The notes under the pieces were generated by a model. The model did no database searches. It saw only the letters and a program-made list of their open reading frames with translations, and had not been told where the DNA came from. Below are positions 34,301 to 45,115 of a DNA stretch of 64,000 nt, in pieces (position 1 is the first letter of the stretch; each line of letters starts with the position of its first letter). Source of the DNA: Cephalotrichum gorgonifer (lineage: Eukaryota; Ascomycota; Sordariomycetes; Microascales; Microascaceae); the NCBI GenBank assembly GCA_900312665.1, contig ONZQ02000004.1:1766693-1830692 (forward strand), read 5' to 3'. Both the position numbers and the translations under genes were made by a program.

Positions 34301-37210
34301 TAGAGTGAGGTGGCCGAAGCGAAGGTCCCCGCTGTGATAGTCGTATATACTTGTAGGTATGACTCGCCAAGATCTGACTACTCTTCACTCACGACTCTTC
34401 TGTATATATTATGCGAATGAAAGCAGTCTGTCCGTGCGCAAATCGGCCAGCCCAGTGCTCTCGTTCCATCAGGCCATGTTCTGGCTCGTATTACATGCAC
34501 GCGCAAGAATCCTTGCACCCTGCGCCTCATCCATCAAAGTCACAGTCTACGAACGTGGGTGCCCCGCACGCTCGGAGTATAAGCTAAACCGTATTGGCAT
34601 ATAGAGTGTTGCATACTCGTACGAGCACACCCCGAACCGAACCAAAGCACTCGCTCTACCAATGTGAGCGACCGGTGCCTCTTGACCCGACCCGCACACT
34701 CGGACGTGTCTGAGCGGGAGCATATTTGTTTGTTCCCTCTCCGGTTCCGCGGAACATCCCCGGTGCGCTTCTCTGGAAATGAAGATTCGCAGTTGCCAGT
34801 GCATCACTTCGACAAGGATTCTTGAGTTGGAAAGAGGTCATCTATCGATACAGTAACGAGGGACGATACGTTTTGTTCGGCGTGCCAAGGTCGAAGCGCA
34901 TGCCTACACCGTCCGTCCTCTCGCGCATGCAGGATCAATGCGGGCATTGGACGAACCCGGATCTCAGCCGTACACACCGCGTGCGCTTCCCTCTCCCTCC
35001 TCTGATCCATCCCCGTGGCTCTTGGGCCGCGCCCCTCCCCCAATGTTGAAAAAAAAAGTTGGCTGGCGAGGCATCGGACCACACGATCCCACGGCGATGA
35101 ATTACCGAATTCCTACAGGACCACCCCTCGACACGGTACCGCATCGGCGTCGAACGACCGTCTCGGGTACGGTACACCCGGGAAAGGGAGGTTTCCGCGG
35201 GGGATGGATATAGGAGGCAAGAGGTCGGGCTAGCTGCCATGGATAGCACACGCGAATGCTAAATGTAGGTTCGGCGACAAAGAGAGGGCCGGACCGGGTG
35301 TGCGTGATTTCTTGGTTCCGCGCACCCGGAATCGGGTATGACCTCGTGCGTCCCCTAGACGTCGTACACTGGCGCTCAGGACAAAGGAGGTAAGGGACGC
35401 ATCCTCAAACGAAGGGGGCGGCAAACATTGCTTAGCCCGACCTACGCCTGCCGCGGGACACCCACACCCCGAGACCAGCGTGCGGCTCGACCTAAGCGCG
35501 CGACTGGTAGGACACAGATGCTGCGACGGCTTGGAGGCGCGGGTACCTGTGAAGGGCAAGCACTATGTGCGCCGTTAATCGTGTCCTAGATCAGATGGAT
35601 TTCCCGACGCGTTTGACACCGGGAAAGGCGCGGATATGTCTATCCTATCCTCATCCGGCCGGAAATATGGATAACCAACGCGATACAACGGTGGTCATCT
35701 CCCCACGAGGCGGGCGTCGAAAACCTCACGGCGCTTGGGTTCGGTTCCCCGCTCAAAGGCACTGCTGTGCTCGTCGTCGCCCCCCGAGAAGAATCCTGGG
35801 GCAAAGGGCGAAAGAGAAGCAGTAATTTCTGTGGGACTCGTGTTGGTCGGAACAAGGAGTCGGCGGGCGGGCGTCGAGAGAGTCCCACGTGGCGAGAAGA
35901 TGGCCACTGACGTGTGCTGGGTCGTCTGTCCTATTAGGATGCGACACCTGGTAATTCTCGCGGCCTACATAACTGCCATCTGGGGGGGGGGGGGGAGGGG
36001 GCAGAGACGGGACGGGACGGGACGGGACGGGTCCATGTTGGGCGCGCATGTGTTGGCTCCATGCCGTTCGGACAAAGGTGGTGTTCTCAGCCCTGTTGTT
36101 GGAAACACACCTGGATTGTGTTTCGACGTGGACGAAGGAATGGAGACCACCCCACGTCACGGTCTACTCCACATAACGGCCCCACGCCAAATTCAGACAT
36201 TATACCAGCTAGTGGGTATTGTTTCGCAGATCACTGCGTCGAGACTCCACTTGGCAGCATAAAATGTCAAATGTCAAAGGCAAAATTGAAGTCAAGCAAG
36301 GGCTATCCGTGCCCTGGTCAGACTCGAAAACCACCTCAAAGAGCGAGCCCCTTCATGCCAGACAGCAGCACAGAAGTCGAGTGCAACTAAAGCCAGGCGA
36401 TGGTGGAAAGTAAAAAGGATCAGATATGGAATGTTGGCCCCATCTGAGACACTGCCTTGCTCGCTAATTTTCATTCACTGGCCCCCACCAACAAATGCAA
36501 TTCTCCCTTCCATCTGCCTGTACATACCTTTGGGGGCCAACATCTCACTGCGCCTCGTCTCGGAGGGAGGAGGAAGATGGAGCATTACAGCCTAATCTGG
36601 CGCCTGTCAACGTTGTTCCTGACGCTAAACCTAAATAGACACAAGCCCTCGTCTGTCATTGGGTCGTGGGCCAGGAATGTTCCCCACCACGTTCCTTGGC
36701 GTCACGTGTTATGCCAGGAACAGCGCGAAATCCTGCCTTACCCCGGTTATTTCGGGCGATCCCCCCCAAATGCGCCGTTTCCCTCCCCTTTCGAGTCCTG
36801 TCTCCGCAAGTCGCTCATTATAATCCTTTCGCACGGGTACTCACTCCCAAGGCACGCCCGAAGGATTCCCCCCCGTCACGCCCAAACTTTTCCCGTCCTT
36901 TCATTCCTTCAATCGTTTCAAAAATATCACGACGGACATTTCCCCAGCGGGCGGCCCTGACGAAAGAACTCTCTTTTACGTTTTTTTGAAACACTTACAT
37001 TCCTTGCTCCTTGCTTTGCTCTTACTACTCGGTTCCGTGGACCCTTTTCTGGCGCGATATATCACGAACGGCTCGACGCTCCTTCTTTTTTTCCATTCCG
37101 AGAACATTCCTTTTCGACAACGATCCCAGCGGGAAGCCTATTATCCAACTCATTTCTTGAGACAATCCGACATCTTTTGATACAACCATTACTCTACTTG
37201 AAGGATCAAC
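31329..37210. other. Very long intergenic stretch, no convincing gene
   Basis: About 5.9 kb. Frames up to about 175 codons exist but none shows a family motif, a good signal peptide or intron-linked extension. It contains G/C homopolymers (for example near 33010 and 35982-35995), the (ACGGG)5 array, a palindromic CTCGTACGAG near 34616 and several TACTCGTAC-type motifs (33460-33505). The last 300 bases are T/C-rich and form the likely promoter of the gene at 37211. Confidence 0.55.
36007..36031. repeat. (ACGGG)5 array next to a 14-base G tract
   Basis: Five perfect ACGGG units follow a run of 14 G and AGGGG. Four or more GGG triplets with short loops give strong potential for a G-quadruplex on the plus strand. 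Confidence 0.9.
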
Positions 37211-38062
37211 ATGCGCCCCACACTTCCCTTCTCCTTGATGGCGTCCGCGCTAGGCGCGTTCGCCCAAACCTCCAAGTCCGGCAGCGTCTGGGTGACGCCA
37301 CACGAGCAGTACTCGTCCTCCGTCGGCGTGCTCGGCTGCCTCGTCGACTCGAACCGCATCGCCTACTGGCCCGCCAGCGTTGACTGCGACAACATCTGCG
37401 TCCGGCTCTCCCACGAGGGCCGCGAGGTCTACCTCCTGCGCGTCGACCAGTCCCAGGGCGCCTACGACGTCTCGTACGACGCGTGGAACTACCTCTACAC
37501 GGGCAAGTCGGCCTCCAAGGCGCCCGCGGTGGGCGGGCCTGTGGCGATGGACTTCGAGACGGTGGACGCCGACAAGTGCAAGGACCTCATCCACACCGAC
37601 GGCCACAAGCTGCCCCTCAGCGCCTCCAACAGCATGAACTACCTCGCCAGCTGCCTCGCGGACGAGGACAGCTGGGTCGCGCAGAACTACGTCCTCTATA
37701 ACATCCTCGACCCAATCTGCTCCATGGGCACGAAGGAGAAGTGCCCGCTCGACTGGCCCGCCGCCAACCAGGCCAGCTGCCCCAGCGGGCTCGGCGTGCC
37801 CTCGGTGCTCGAGGGCGAGGCGGTCTACAACATCCAGTACGGGACGGGGAAGATGGTCTCCTCGCAGACGAACCTGGTCGTCAACGATGCCCCGTCGTCC
37901 GCGCAGGCGGCCGCGCCGGGGGGCATGTACGTTCGGTACACGAAGCCCGGCTTCTCCGCGGCGCATGTGGCGAAGAGGACCGTCAGCGCGGGGGAGAGGC
38001 AGCTCTACGTCCCTCTATCGCTTCTCCTGCCGATGATATTTGCCTTCCTCGGGATGATATAG
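37211..38062 (+). CDS. Cysteine-rich secreted GPI-type protein of unknown function (283 aa)
   Basis: A single exon with strong GC-rich coding bias. The N-terminus MRPTLPFSLMASALGAFAQT is a signal peptide. Residues 25-90 form a compact region with SSVGVLGCLVDSNRIAYWPA, VDCDNICVRLS, REVYLLRVDQSQGAYDVSY and AWNYLYTG. In all there are eight cysteines after the signal peptide, enough for four disulfides. The pattern recalls small beta-barrel, expansin- or barwin-like secreted domains, but this is an impression rather than an assignment. The C-terminus is Ala/Ser-rich and ends with a hydrophobic tail (YVPLSLLLPMIFAFLGMI), which suits GPI attachment to the plasma membrane or wall. A T/C-rich promoter precedes it. 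Confidence 0.85.
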   Translation: MRPTLPFSLMASALGAFAQTSKSGSVWVTPHEQYSSSVGVLGCLVDSNRIAYWPASVDCDNICVRLSHEGREVYLLRVDQSQGAYDVSYDAWNYLYTGKSASKAPAVGGPVAMDFETVDADKCKDLIHTDGHKLPLSASNSMNYLASCLADEDSWVAQNYVLYNILDPICSMGTKEKCPLDWPAANQASCPSGLGVPSVLEGEAVYNIQYGTGKMVSSQTNLVVNDAPSSAQAAAPGGMYVRYTKPGFSAAHVAKRTVSAGERQLYVPLSLLLPMIFAFLGMI

Positions 38063-40547
38063 GTGGGTGCCTGGGCGCGCCCCCGACTTTCTTGTATATA
38101 TATTTACCTTTTTTTTTCTGCTTCTTCTTTTCTCTTCTTCCTTTCTTTCTCTGCCTTTTTTTTGAGATACCACCCTCGTTTTGTTTCTATTTTCGGATCG
38201 GCACGTTGTGCATTGGGGGATGCGGCTTGGAGTACTATCTGGGACTGGAGAGGCCATCTTCAATTAGACCTTTTGTCCCACTTCTTTTTGGGAATTATGA
38301 TTTGCATGTCTCAAATGTGATCCAATGCGACGAGTAGGTATCTCAGAATTGTTTAGGGTGGACTGGCCTGCCGAGTACCGATCCACCGGCTCGGGGTACC
38401 GGCCGGCGCTAGCTGCCGGTAGGTAGCTCGGCTCGGCTCATGTGCTCATGGAACTTAGCGGACTCGCTCGCGGCGAGAATTTCATCGCCCAAAGTCCCCC
38501 GGGGGCTATCTGTGGGCGTGGCGAGGACAGGTCCCTAATCGCGATTTGGTTCTTCTGGCAGTCTCCAGTGCCGAGGGGGTTGGGGGTTGGGGGGGTATCT
38601 CGCCGCGGTGAGCGTTTGGGAGAGCGCGTCAAGGCCCAAGACGGAGTGCTGATGTCTGACTCCCTCCGGCCTTGCAGCTTTTCTGGAAGGCCATGACCCG
38701 GAATAATCAAATACGTCTTGGACTTGAACTTGGTAGCATGGTGTGGGAGTGTTTTGGGCGTCCTGCTCAAATCATTTTCAAACAGGTCCACGAAATGGAT
38801 CTGGCGGGGCAAGAGCAGGCATGATATCTTGCACGCGGCTGTGCACTGGTAGGACAGTGAGTCTTGGTCTCGTCCACGCACTCCGCTGTCGGCACGGACT
38901 CCCACGATAGCCTCAGGTTACAGGGGCAGGCCCCCCGGCGGAAGGGAAGGTCCATCGGAGGAAAGGAATAGAAACATCGCACCAGGAGTGTCATTGTTCA
39001 CCGCTGCCTAGCGCACCTCCCGCAGTTCCTGCACAGGAGGCCCCGTGAGAGAAGGGCAAGTCCAAGAACCACGGTAAATAGGAAACCCCCACAAACAGGA
39101 CCCCGGCTCGACCCACAAGGCAAGGGTCAGCCTGGTGTGCCAGCGCGCGCTTGTGTGTCTGTGGAGGGGTGGCTGGAGAGAAAACGGAGGCATTACCACG
39201 TTGACACGCCCTGGTCCCGTTTTCTTCTTCCTCCTTCCATTCCCTTTCCTGTTCTCGCACTCATGCCCGGTTACGAAACTGCTTCCCGGAAACATACCGA
39301 GTCGGGAGTGAGGAGCGAGGTTGTGGGTACGGAGACGCCGTCACAAGACGCGCAAACCCCACGAGTCTGATGCGTTGGTTCTCGAGGCTGGCTTCTTGTG
39401 TGGGGGTTGTGACAGGGTAGCAGGGTAGCCCATACGACCCGAACATACCAGCTGCGAACCATGCCTTCCCCCTCACGTGGGGGACAAGGACCGGGGGGGA
39501 AGGTGGTTTCTGCAAGGGAAGTCGGATGTCGGTGAGTGATGTCTGTACTCGTAGTGTAAAATCCGATTGGTATTCCAGGAACTGTAGTACTCCGTACGTC
39601 GACACTTTCTACAGAAGGTGGACAATCATCCCTCTCAGTCTCCGTGTCTTATTGTTGCCGACTCTGACTTTATGAGAGCCTAGCGTAAAGAGAATGAATG
39701 CGGGGGGAGCCGAAGAAGATGCCAGGGGTTTACTATTAATGAATGGGTGTTTCACGAGTGGAGAGATACACCATGGCTGGCTGACTCCCGGGGCTTCAGG
39801 GATCTACAGATTCGTGTGAGGCGTGGGGGGGGGGGGAGGGGGTGAGGGGGTGAGCACAGTTGAGGCTTGTTTTGTAAGTGCCTAATCCATATCACGAGGA
39901 CAGTGTTCATCTGATCCCCACGCATGAATTATCGCTCAATAGCTTGTAACGGGGTTTTACGGTACTATTTCCCGGCTTTACCGGATACAAGGAGTTCCGA
40001 TGACATCGGGGATCTACTGGAAGAGCAACCCATCGCGACACGGAGAGGATCGGCAGGTCTGAAAATTGGGCGCAGAGTGAGTGGTCATGCGGTCTCTCAT
40101 CAATCACCATCACCGGGACGACGCCACGGATACCAAGTTAGACAGAGACACGGGAAATCTTCACCAACGTTTCTTTTTTGATCGATGAGAGTATGATGAT
40201 GTAGTGGTATATTGCTAAACTCCCAATGAAGAAGAAAGAACGGGGGAAAAAAGAGAAAAAAACCACCAGTGTAAAACGCCGCGCGGCTGCCAGCCAAGGA
40301 ACGATCTCAGGGCTCCAAGCACGCCAGACCAACCAACCCCTCGCCCGAAGTCTTTCTCCCCATGCGGTTTAAAAAATGTTTATCCTCCCAGAGCTGAATA
40401 GAATATGAATAGAAAGAAGAAGAAAAAATTGAAAAGATGAAAAAAGAAGCTATGCTTTCCCAGAACAGACAAATGTGTTCGCCCCCCCCCCCCTAAAAAA
40501 AAAAAAACTCCCAGGGCTCTCTCTCGCTCTCGCTCTCGCGCTCTCTC
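38063..40547. other. Convergent intergenic stretch, no convincing gene
   Basis: About 2.5 kb. T-rich at 38100-38160 (probable 3' processing region), G runs at 38576-38596 and 39825-39836, a TACTCCGTAC motif near 39588, a C12-T-A13 tract at 40482-40507, and a (CTCTCG)n stretch at 40517-40545 just outside the amidoligase stop codon. Confidence 0.55.
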
Positions 40548-41876
40548 TCAGTCTAGCGATTTAGAATAGATGCCCTCCACCCTGTCCGCGAACATCTTGA
40601 CGACCCTCTCCTCGAGCCCCAGCATGCCCAGCAGCGCCCTCATCCTCTCCGCGGGGGTCCTCCTCGCGGCGGCGTCGGGTCGCCCGGTCAGGGCGTCGAC
40701 GATCCAGCAGAACCTGTCCCGCCGCTCCTCGACGGCCACGGCGGCCAGCGCGACGCAGACGGCCATCCACCCCAGCACCTCGTCCTCGCCGCGGTAGTCC
40801 TCGAAGAAGCGCACCTCGACGCTCCGGGGGCTCCGCACGGCGCGCTCGTCCTCGAGCCCAAAGGCCGAGAAGTTGAAGCCGAGCCGCCGGTACCGCTTCT
40901 CCACGCCCGAGAGGAGCCGGCCCAGCGTGCGCGGGTCAGCGGCGTCGTAGATGGCCCTCAGGGCCACGGAGTCGTCCCGCGCCGTCGCGTCGGGGCGGTC
41001 CCCTCCGCTGCCGCCGCCGCCGCCGTTGCCCGCCGACGACGACACCATACCCGCGAGGCGGCTGTGCTGCCGCAGCGGCGAGGACCACGTGTACAGGTGG
41101 TGGAAGTTAGGGCTTGCGGGGTCCTTGAGGAGTCGCAGGACCGGCTCGGCCAGCCAGCAGAGGGCGGCGACGTTCCGCAGCGAGGGCATGGACAGCGGCA
41201 GGCCGTCGTAGCGGCCGACGTGGACGTGCATCTCGCACGTGTAGTTGACGACGAGGCGGCACCTGGTGGCGAGGGCGCGCACGACGGCGCGCACGACGTC
41301 GTAGGTGCGCGGGTCGAGGGCGGACATGCGGGGCGACGAGATCTCCAGCGGCGCGTAGACGCAGGCGCCGCGGTCCCGCGCCTCGTCCTCCGGCCCGGGG
41401 GCGGACGAGTTGCTCTTCTTGACGATCCAGTGCTCGGCCCAGAAGTCGCTCTCCTGGCGGTCGCGCGACGCGATCTCGGTGATTGCGATGGCGCGCTGGT
41501 GGGCCGACTCGATGGCCGAGGCGACGACGTGGTAGGCCTGCTGGAGGAGGAGGGCCGACGCGGCGGCGGAGGGGGAGCCGGCGTCGGCGTTGGCGTCGGC
41601 GTGGATGTGCGGGGTGCGCGAGATGGGGCGGTGGTCCGCCGGCGACGGGTCCGGCGAGCCCTCCTTGAGGAAGGGCACGAGGAATTTCAGCTCCACGCCG
41701 ATGGCCAGGTTGGACGGGCGGTCCGGCCCGCCGGGGAAGAGGTGCGCCGGGTCCAGCTGGGCTTGGGCTTGGGCCTGGGCCTGGGCCTCGGATTGGGATT
41801 GGGTTTGAGGTTGACCGGTGAGGGATATTGGGTGCGCCATTGTGGCTGGGTCGGTGAGGAAGTCTAGCTCTGCCAT
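40548..41876 (-). CDS. Putative amidoligase (Amidoligase_2 family)
   Basis: The family belongs to the glutamine-synthetase-like carboxylate-amine ligases and is predicted to form amide or peptide bonds with ATP; substrates in fungi are unknown. A single exon encodes 442 residues. After a low-complexity start with Gln-Ser and Gln-Ala dipeptides (residues 25-40), the core opens with IGVELKFLVPF at 59-69, whose Glu is the expected metal ligand. It continues with VYAPLEISSP near 173-182 (second acidic position), CEMHVHVG at 214-221, LRNVAALCWLAEPVLRLL, NFHHLYTWSSPLRQHS and the C-terminal VEVRFFEDYRGEDEVLGWMA. These match the usual order of E, E, HVHVG and late R/E motifs. No signal peptide or membrane segment is present, so it is probably cytosolic. 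No obvious partner gene adjoins it. Extremely GC-rich. Confidence 0.85.
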   Translation of the reverse strand: MAELDFLTDPATMAHPISLTGQPQTQSQSEAQAQAQAQAQLDPAHLFPGGPDRPSNLAIGVELKFLVPFLKEGSPDPSPADHRPISRTPHIHADANADAGSPSAAASALLLQQAYHVVASAIESAHQRAIAITEIASRDRQESDFWAEHWIVKKSNSSAPGPEDEARDRGACVYAPLEISSPRMSALDPRTYDVVRAVVRALATRCRLVVNYTCEMHVHVGRYDGLPLSMPSLRNVAALCWLAEPVLRLLKDPASPNFHHLYTWSSPLRQHSRLAGMVSSSAGNGGGGGSGGDRPDATARDDSVALRAIYDAADPRTLGRLLSGVEKRYRRLGFNFSAFGLEDERAVRSPRSVEVRFFEDYRGEDEVLGWMAVCVALAAVAVEERRDRFCWIVDALTGRPDAAARRTPAERMRALLGMLGLEERVVKMFADRVEGIYSKSLD

Positions 41877-42639
41877 TGCTTCCCGGTTTTTGGAAATTCT
41901 GCTTTTTTTTCCTTTTCCCTCTTTTTTTTTTCTTCTCTACTTCCCTCTCTCTAACTGTTCGGTCAAGGGAGGGCTGCTTGATGCAACATCATGCAGGCGG
42001 CTGGGTTTTGTGTTCGCGGGTGTATATGTATATATATATTTATATATCAAGCACAGATATATACGGCTTTCTTTGTATATATGTGAGAGAAATAAAGATC
42101 GTGTAAGCGAGAGAGATAGAGAAGAAATCTCTTATGCTCCGTGTAGTCAGGAAGGGGGGCGGAAACCGAGGAATGGGGGGGCGGATGGGGGGGCGGATGG
42201 GGTGGTTCAGACGGAAGGGGCCGGGGGAGGGGGGTGTGTGGGAGTGGAAACGGATACAGCGGCGGCCGTAGCAAGCGCAAGAGAAGATTGCAATCGCAAC
42301 GTTTGGTTCCCCGGTCGAAGGGGGGGGGGGGGACGTGGAAATCTTCTGTGACACTATGGGTGTCTTTGGGTCGCCGGTGTCAGGTTTCGTGGGGAATCGC
42401 TGGTTCCGGATCAGATGGTTGTTTCCCGCTCGACCAAGGAAACGGTTCGAAAGGGAAGGGAGGGGCAATGGTCGGTCGGGGGCCGGTCTAATATTATCGC
42501 TATCCTTGGAACGGAGAAACTGTGGTGTTTTTTTTTTCTTCCCCCCTGGATGCTACTTGAACCCGTTTCCAAGCACGGGTTGGAGTGCGAATATGGGGAA
42601 AGGGGGGAACGGGCGTTCCTTCACAACCTTCGAGAAGAA

Positions 42640-42658
42640 GGGGGGGGGGGGGGGGGGG
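42640..42658. repeat. 19-base G homopolymer
   Basis: The longest uninterrupted homopolymer in the window. Exact length is unreliable in most sequencing chemistries. Confidence 0.85.
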
Positions 42659-43214
42659 CGCGAATAGCCGAATGTAGGGACGGACCCAAGTGCCGACAGG
42701 TCAAGGTGAGGAGCCGAAAGGTGAGAAAGGGGAACAAGGGGGCAGGCATTGGGGAAGCCATGGGGGGGAGCTGGACGGGGCCCAGGGCGATAGGTAGGTT
42801 AGTAGGTGGTTCTCCGCAGCACCCCGACCTGCGGGCAGCAGATCCACCGGAAGTGGCTTTATTATCCACATGGAGAGCATGGGTGCGATCCATGGTTCAT
42901 AGTTCGTGGCTCATGGCGCATGGTTCACGGGAATGTGACCGGGGGGGTGGGTGATCAGCACTTTGGAAAAAGAAATGGGATTATGAGGTATGTACGAAGG
43001 AGCTACTTTCTCCGTACAGGAGTACGGAGTAATACACTATTCTGAAATGGCCCTAGTTCAGTTGCTATTGCGGGCGGCGGGTGGGTGAGGAGTTTGTGCA
43101 GAGTCGAAATGGCATTGCATTGGCTCGGACGACGAGACACGGCAAAACCGTTGGAAACATGGTTAAGTTGGGCGCTATCATATCTGACAGGTTTTTTTTT
43201 TCTTTCGCCGCTTC

Positions 43215-43283
43215 ATACTCGTACCGTACTCCGGAAAGTGAGTGTACATACTTGCTCTGCACCAGTACGAGTACGAGTACAAG
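43215..43283. repeat. Cluster of TACTCGTAC / TACGAGTAC motifs
   Basis: Contains CATACTCGTACCGTACTCC, GTGTACATACTTG and CAGTACGAGTACGAGTACAAG within about 70 bases. The last is a run of six-base units TACGAG, TACGAG, TACAAG. Another cluster sits at 43009-43035 with the inverted pair CTCCGTAC / GTACGGAG. Confidence 0.8.
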
Positions 43284-44527
43284 AACTGCAGATTCGGAGC
43301 CGGCCGGGGTTAACGGCGGTTTGGACGAGGAGGGGTAACAATGACGGGAATTTCAAGCCGAGCTTGTACTTGTATCCGTCCTGTGCTTGCTTGTGCTTGC
43401 TTGCTGTGTGCTGTGCTGTTTTGCTGTGTTAATAATAATTCTCTCGTGATCGAGGGGCGACGCTTATGCATGAACGCCACAGAACCGACATCATACTTGT
43501 ACTTGCACATCACCCCAATTCCCCCGCTCCCCTCGGTCGATATGTTGGTCGACTCTGCCCCCCAGTTGTGAAACCAGGTCAAGCGACGTGTGGGGGTCAA
43601 ACACAAGCGGTCCTGGAAGTGGGTTGACATGAACTAATAATACAATGTACAAGTCTGGGGAGGAGGAGGGATCGTCAAACCCAGAGCCAAGAGTTTGGAC
43701 CCAGGCCACAGGACCCAGGCTGAGGGCGCGCGACGACAACCACGGAGTACCTCGGAGATGTCGACGCCCGAACGCTGATTGATAGCGGGTTTCTGGGGCT
43801 CGGGCTCTCGGCAACCTGCTGACACCCGTCTGAAGTGGCGCACAGCTCTTTGAGCAGAAAGGATGGGGAAAGGAATAGGGCCCAGAAATAGCAAATGACA
43901 GATTGCAAAGCGTGCGGGGTGTAGAACGCCAAAGTCCGGCTAGCGCTGAGTACTCCCGTACTTGTCCTCGTAATCAAGACAAATACCCAAACGGCGATCT
44001 CCTTTACCGTATCGTACAAGTGCAACACGAGCATGACTGACACATTTTTACAAATCCCCTTGAGATGAGAGAATGTCCAAAGCCAAAACTGAGAAAGCAA
44101 GCCCAAACTCTCCCGGTATGCGTAATACATGCGTAATCATTGAAATTTGAAATAACAAACATATCGTCGTAGCTGCTGGTGTACAAGAGTACAAGTACAT
44201 GATTTCGGTAACAAACATGGGTATCGTATCGTAGCACTGCCGCCTGCGCGGCTCGCGGCCTGTGGTGGCCTGTGGCTCTGCTGGCGGCTCCTGCCTCCTG
44301 CCTCTAGGCACCAGCACCAGCCCTCTAGTAATATTCTCCACCGGATCTGACAAAGGAAAAGAGAGACATAACAAAGGGAAAAAAGACATGATTTTGATAC
44401 AGTTGAGAAAATGGAAAAAGAAATATCAATGTATGCAAAAAGGGAGCTCTTTCGTAAATAACAAAAAATGGAATTGACCAAATAAGATCCGTATTCGACT
44501 GAACAAGGCCAAAGCCAACCACAGGTG

Positions 44528-45115
44528 CTAAAAACAAGGGCGCGACAAGTTGAATCCGTACGAGTACGAGTAGTCGCGCTGGGGACGGTAGTTGTCCATA
44601 TCATCGAGGATGTCCTCGCCGAACTCGGGGAACTGCGTGGTGCCGAGCTCCAGCTCGTCCGAGTCGTACTCGGTCGAGTCGCCGTCGTCGTCGCTGTGCA
44701 GGCCGGGCCCGGTCTTGGGCGCCGAGGAGCACAGCATCGCGGGCATAGTAGTAGTAACGGCGGCGGCGGCGACGATGGCGTCTGGAGGCGCTTCGACAAC
44801 CTTGAAGGCGTCCTCGCGATGGAGAAGTGGCTTGGGATTGTAGCAGGGGAGCAGCTGGGAGCCTCCGGCCCTGAGAGGCCGGCCGCCGGCTGCTGTCCAT
44901 TCCGGCGACTCGAGCTCATAGCGCCGACGGCTGATGGCGCGTCCTCTTCCGTCCTGGCATCCCCGGGCGGCGGGAGCGTCGTGCTCGTCGATGTAGATGG
45001 CGCTGTCGAGCCTGGCGGGGCGGCGGTGATGTTGGTGGTTGAGGCGCGCGCGGCGGCGAATGTGGTGGCCGGGCTTCGCTAACAGAGGTTTCCTGCTACA
45101 GATAACATCGGCCAT
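44528..45115 (-). CDS. Uncharacterised basic/acidic protein (195 aa)
   Basis: No family is recognised. A single exon starts at 45115 (MADVICSRKPLLAKPGHH); a longer in-frame extension upstream lacks a good context and is treated as leader. Residues 15-35 are very basic (HHIRRRARLNHQHHRR) and could serve as a nuclear or RNA-binding segment. The middle is Ala/Val-rich. The C-terminal third is strongly acidic (DDDGDSTEYDSDELELG and FGEDILDDMDNYRPQRD) and ends with YSYSYGFNLSRPCF. No signal peptide or membrane segment is present. The YSYSY codons are themselves a copy of the TACTCGTAC hexamer motif seen in the surrounding intergenic DNA, suggesting the end of the frame was extended from such sequence. 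Coding bias is good; function unknown. Confidence 0.65.
   Translation of the reverse strand: MADVICSRKPLLAKPGHHIRRRARLNHQHHRRPARLDSAIYIDEHDAPAARGCQDGRGRAISRRRYELESPEWTAAGGRPLRAGGSQLLPCYNPKPLLHREDAFKVVEAPPDAIVAAAAVTTTMPAMLCSSAPKTGPGLHSDDDGDSTEYDSDELELGTTQFPEFGEDILDDMDNYRPQRDYSYSYGFNLSRPCF

Larger units (their letters stand above)
41877..44527. other. Intergenic stretch rich in simple sequence
   Basis: About 2.65 kb holding the amidoligase promoter (T-rich at 41900-41940 and TA-rich at 42026-42062). Then come G tracts (42318-42332, 42640-42658) and, from 43000 to 44200, repeated GTAC-containing hexamer motifs. No convincing gene: open frames come from simple sequence. Confidence 0.55.

Noticed and set aside
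36457..36960. 167-codon frame upstream of the cysteine-rich secreted gene
   Set aside because: Lies in T/C-rich promoter sequence and has no motif or bias.
41064..41867. 267-codon plus-strand frame opposite the amidoligase
   Set aside because: Antisense shadow of a GC-rich gene; Val/Arg/Gly-rich with no family resemblance.
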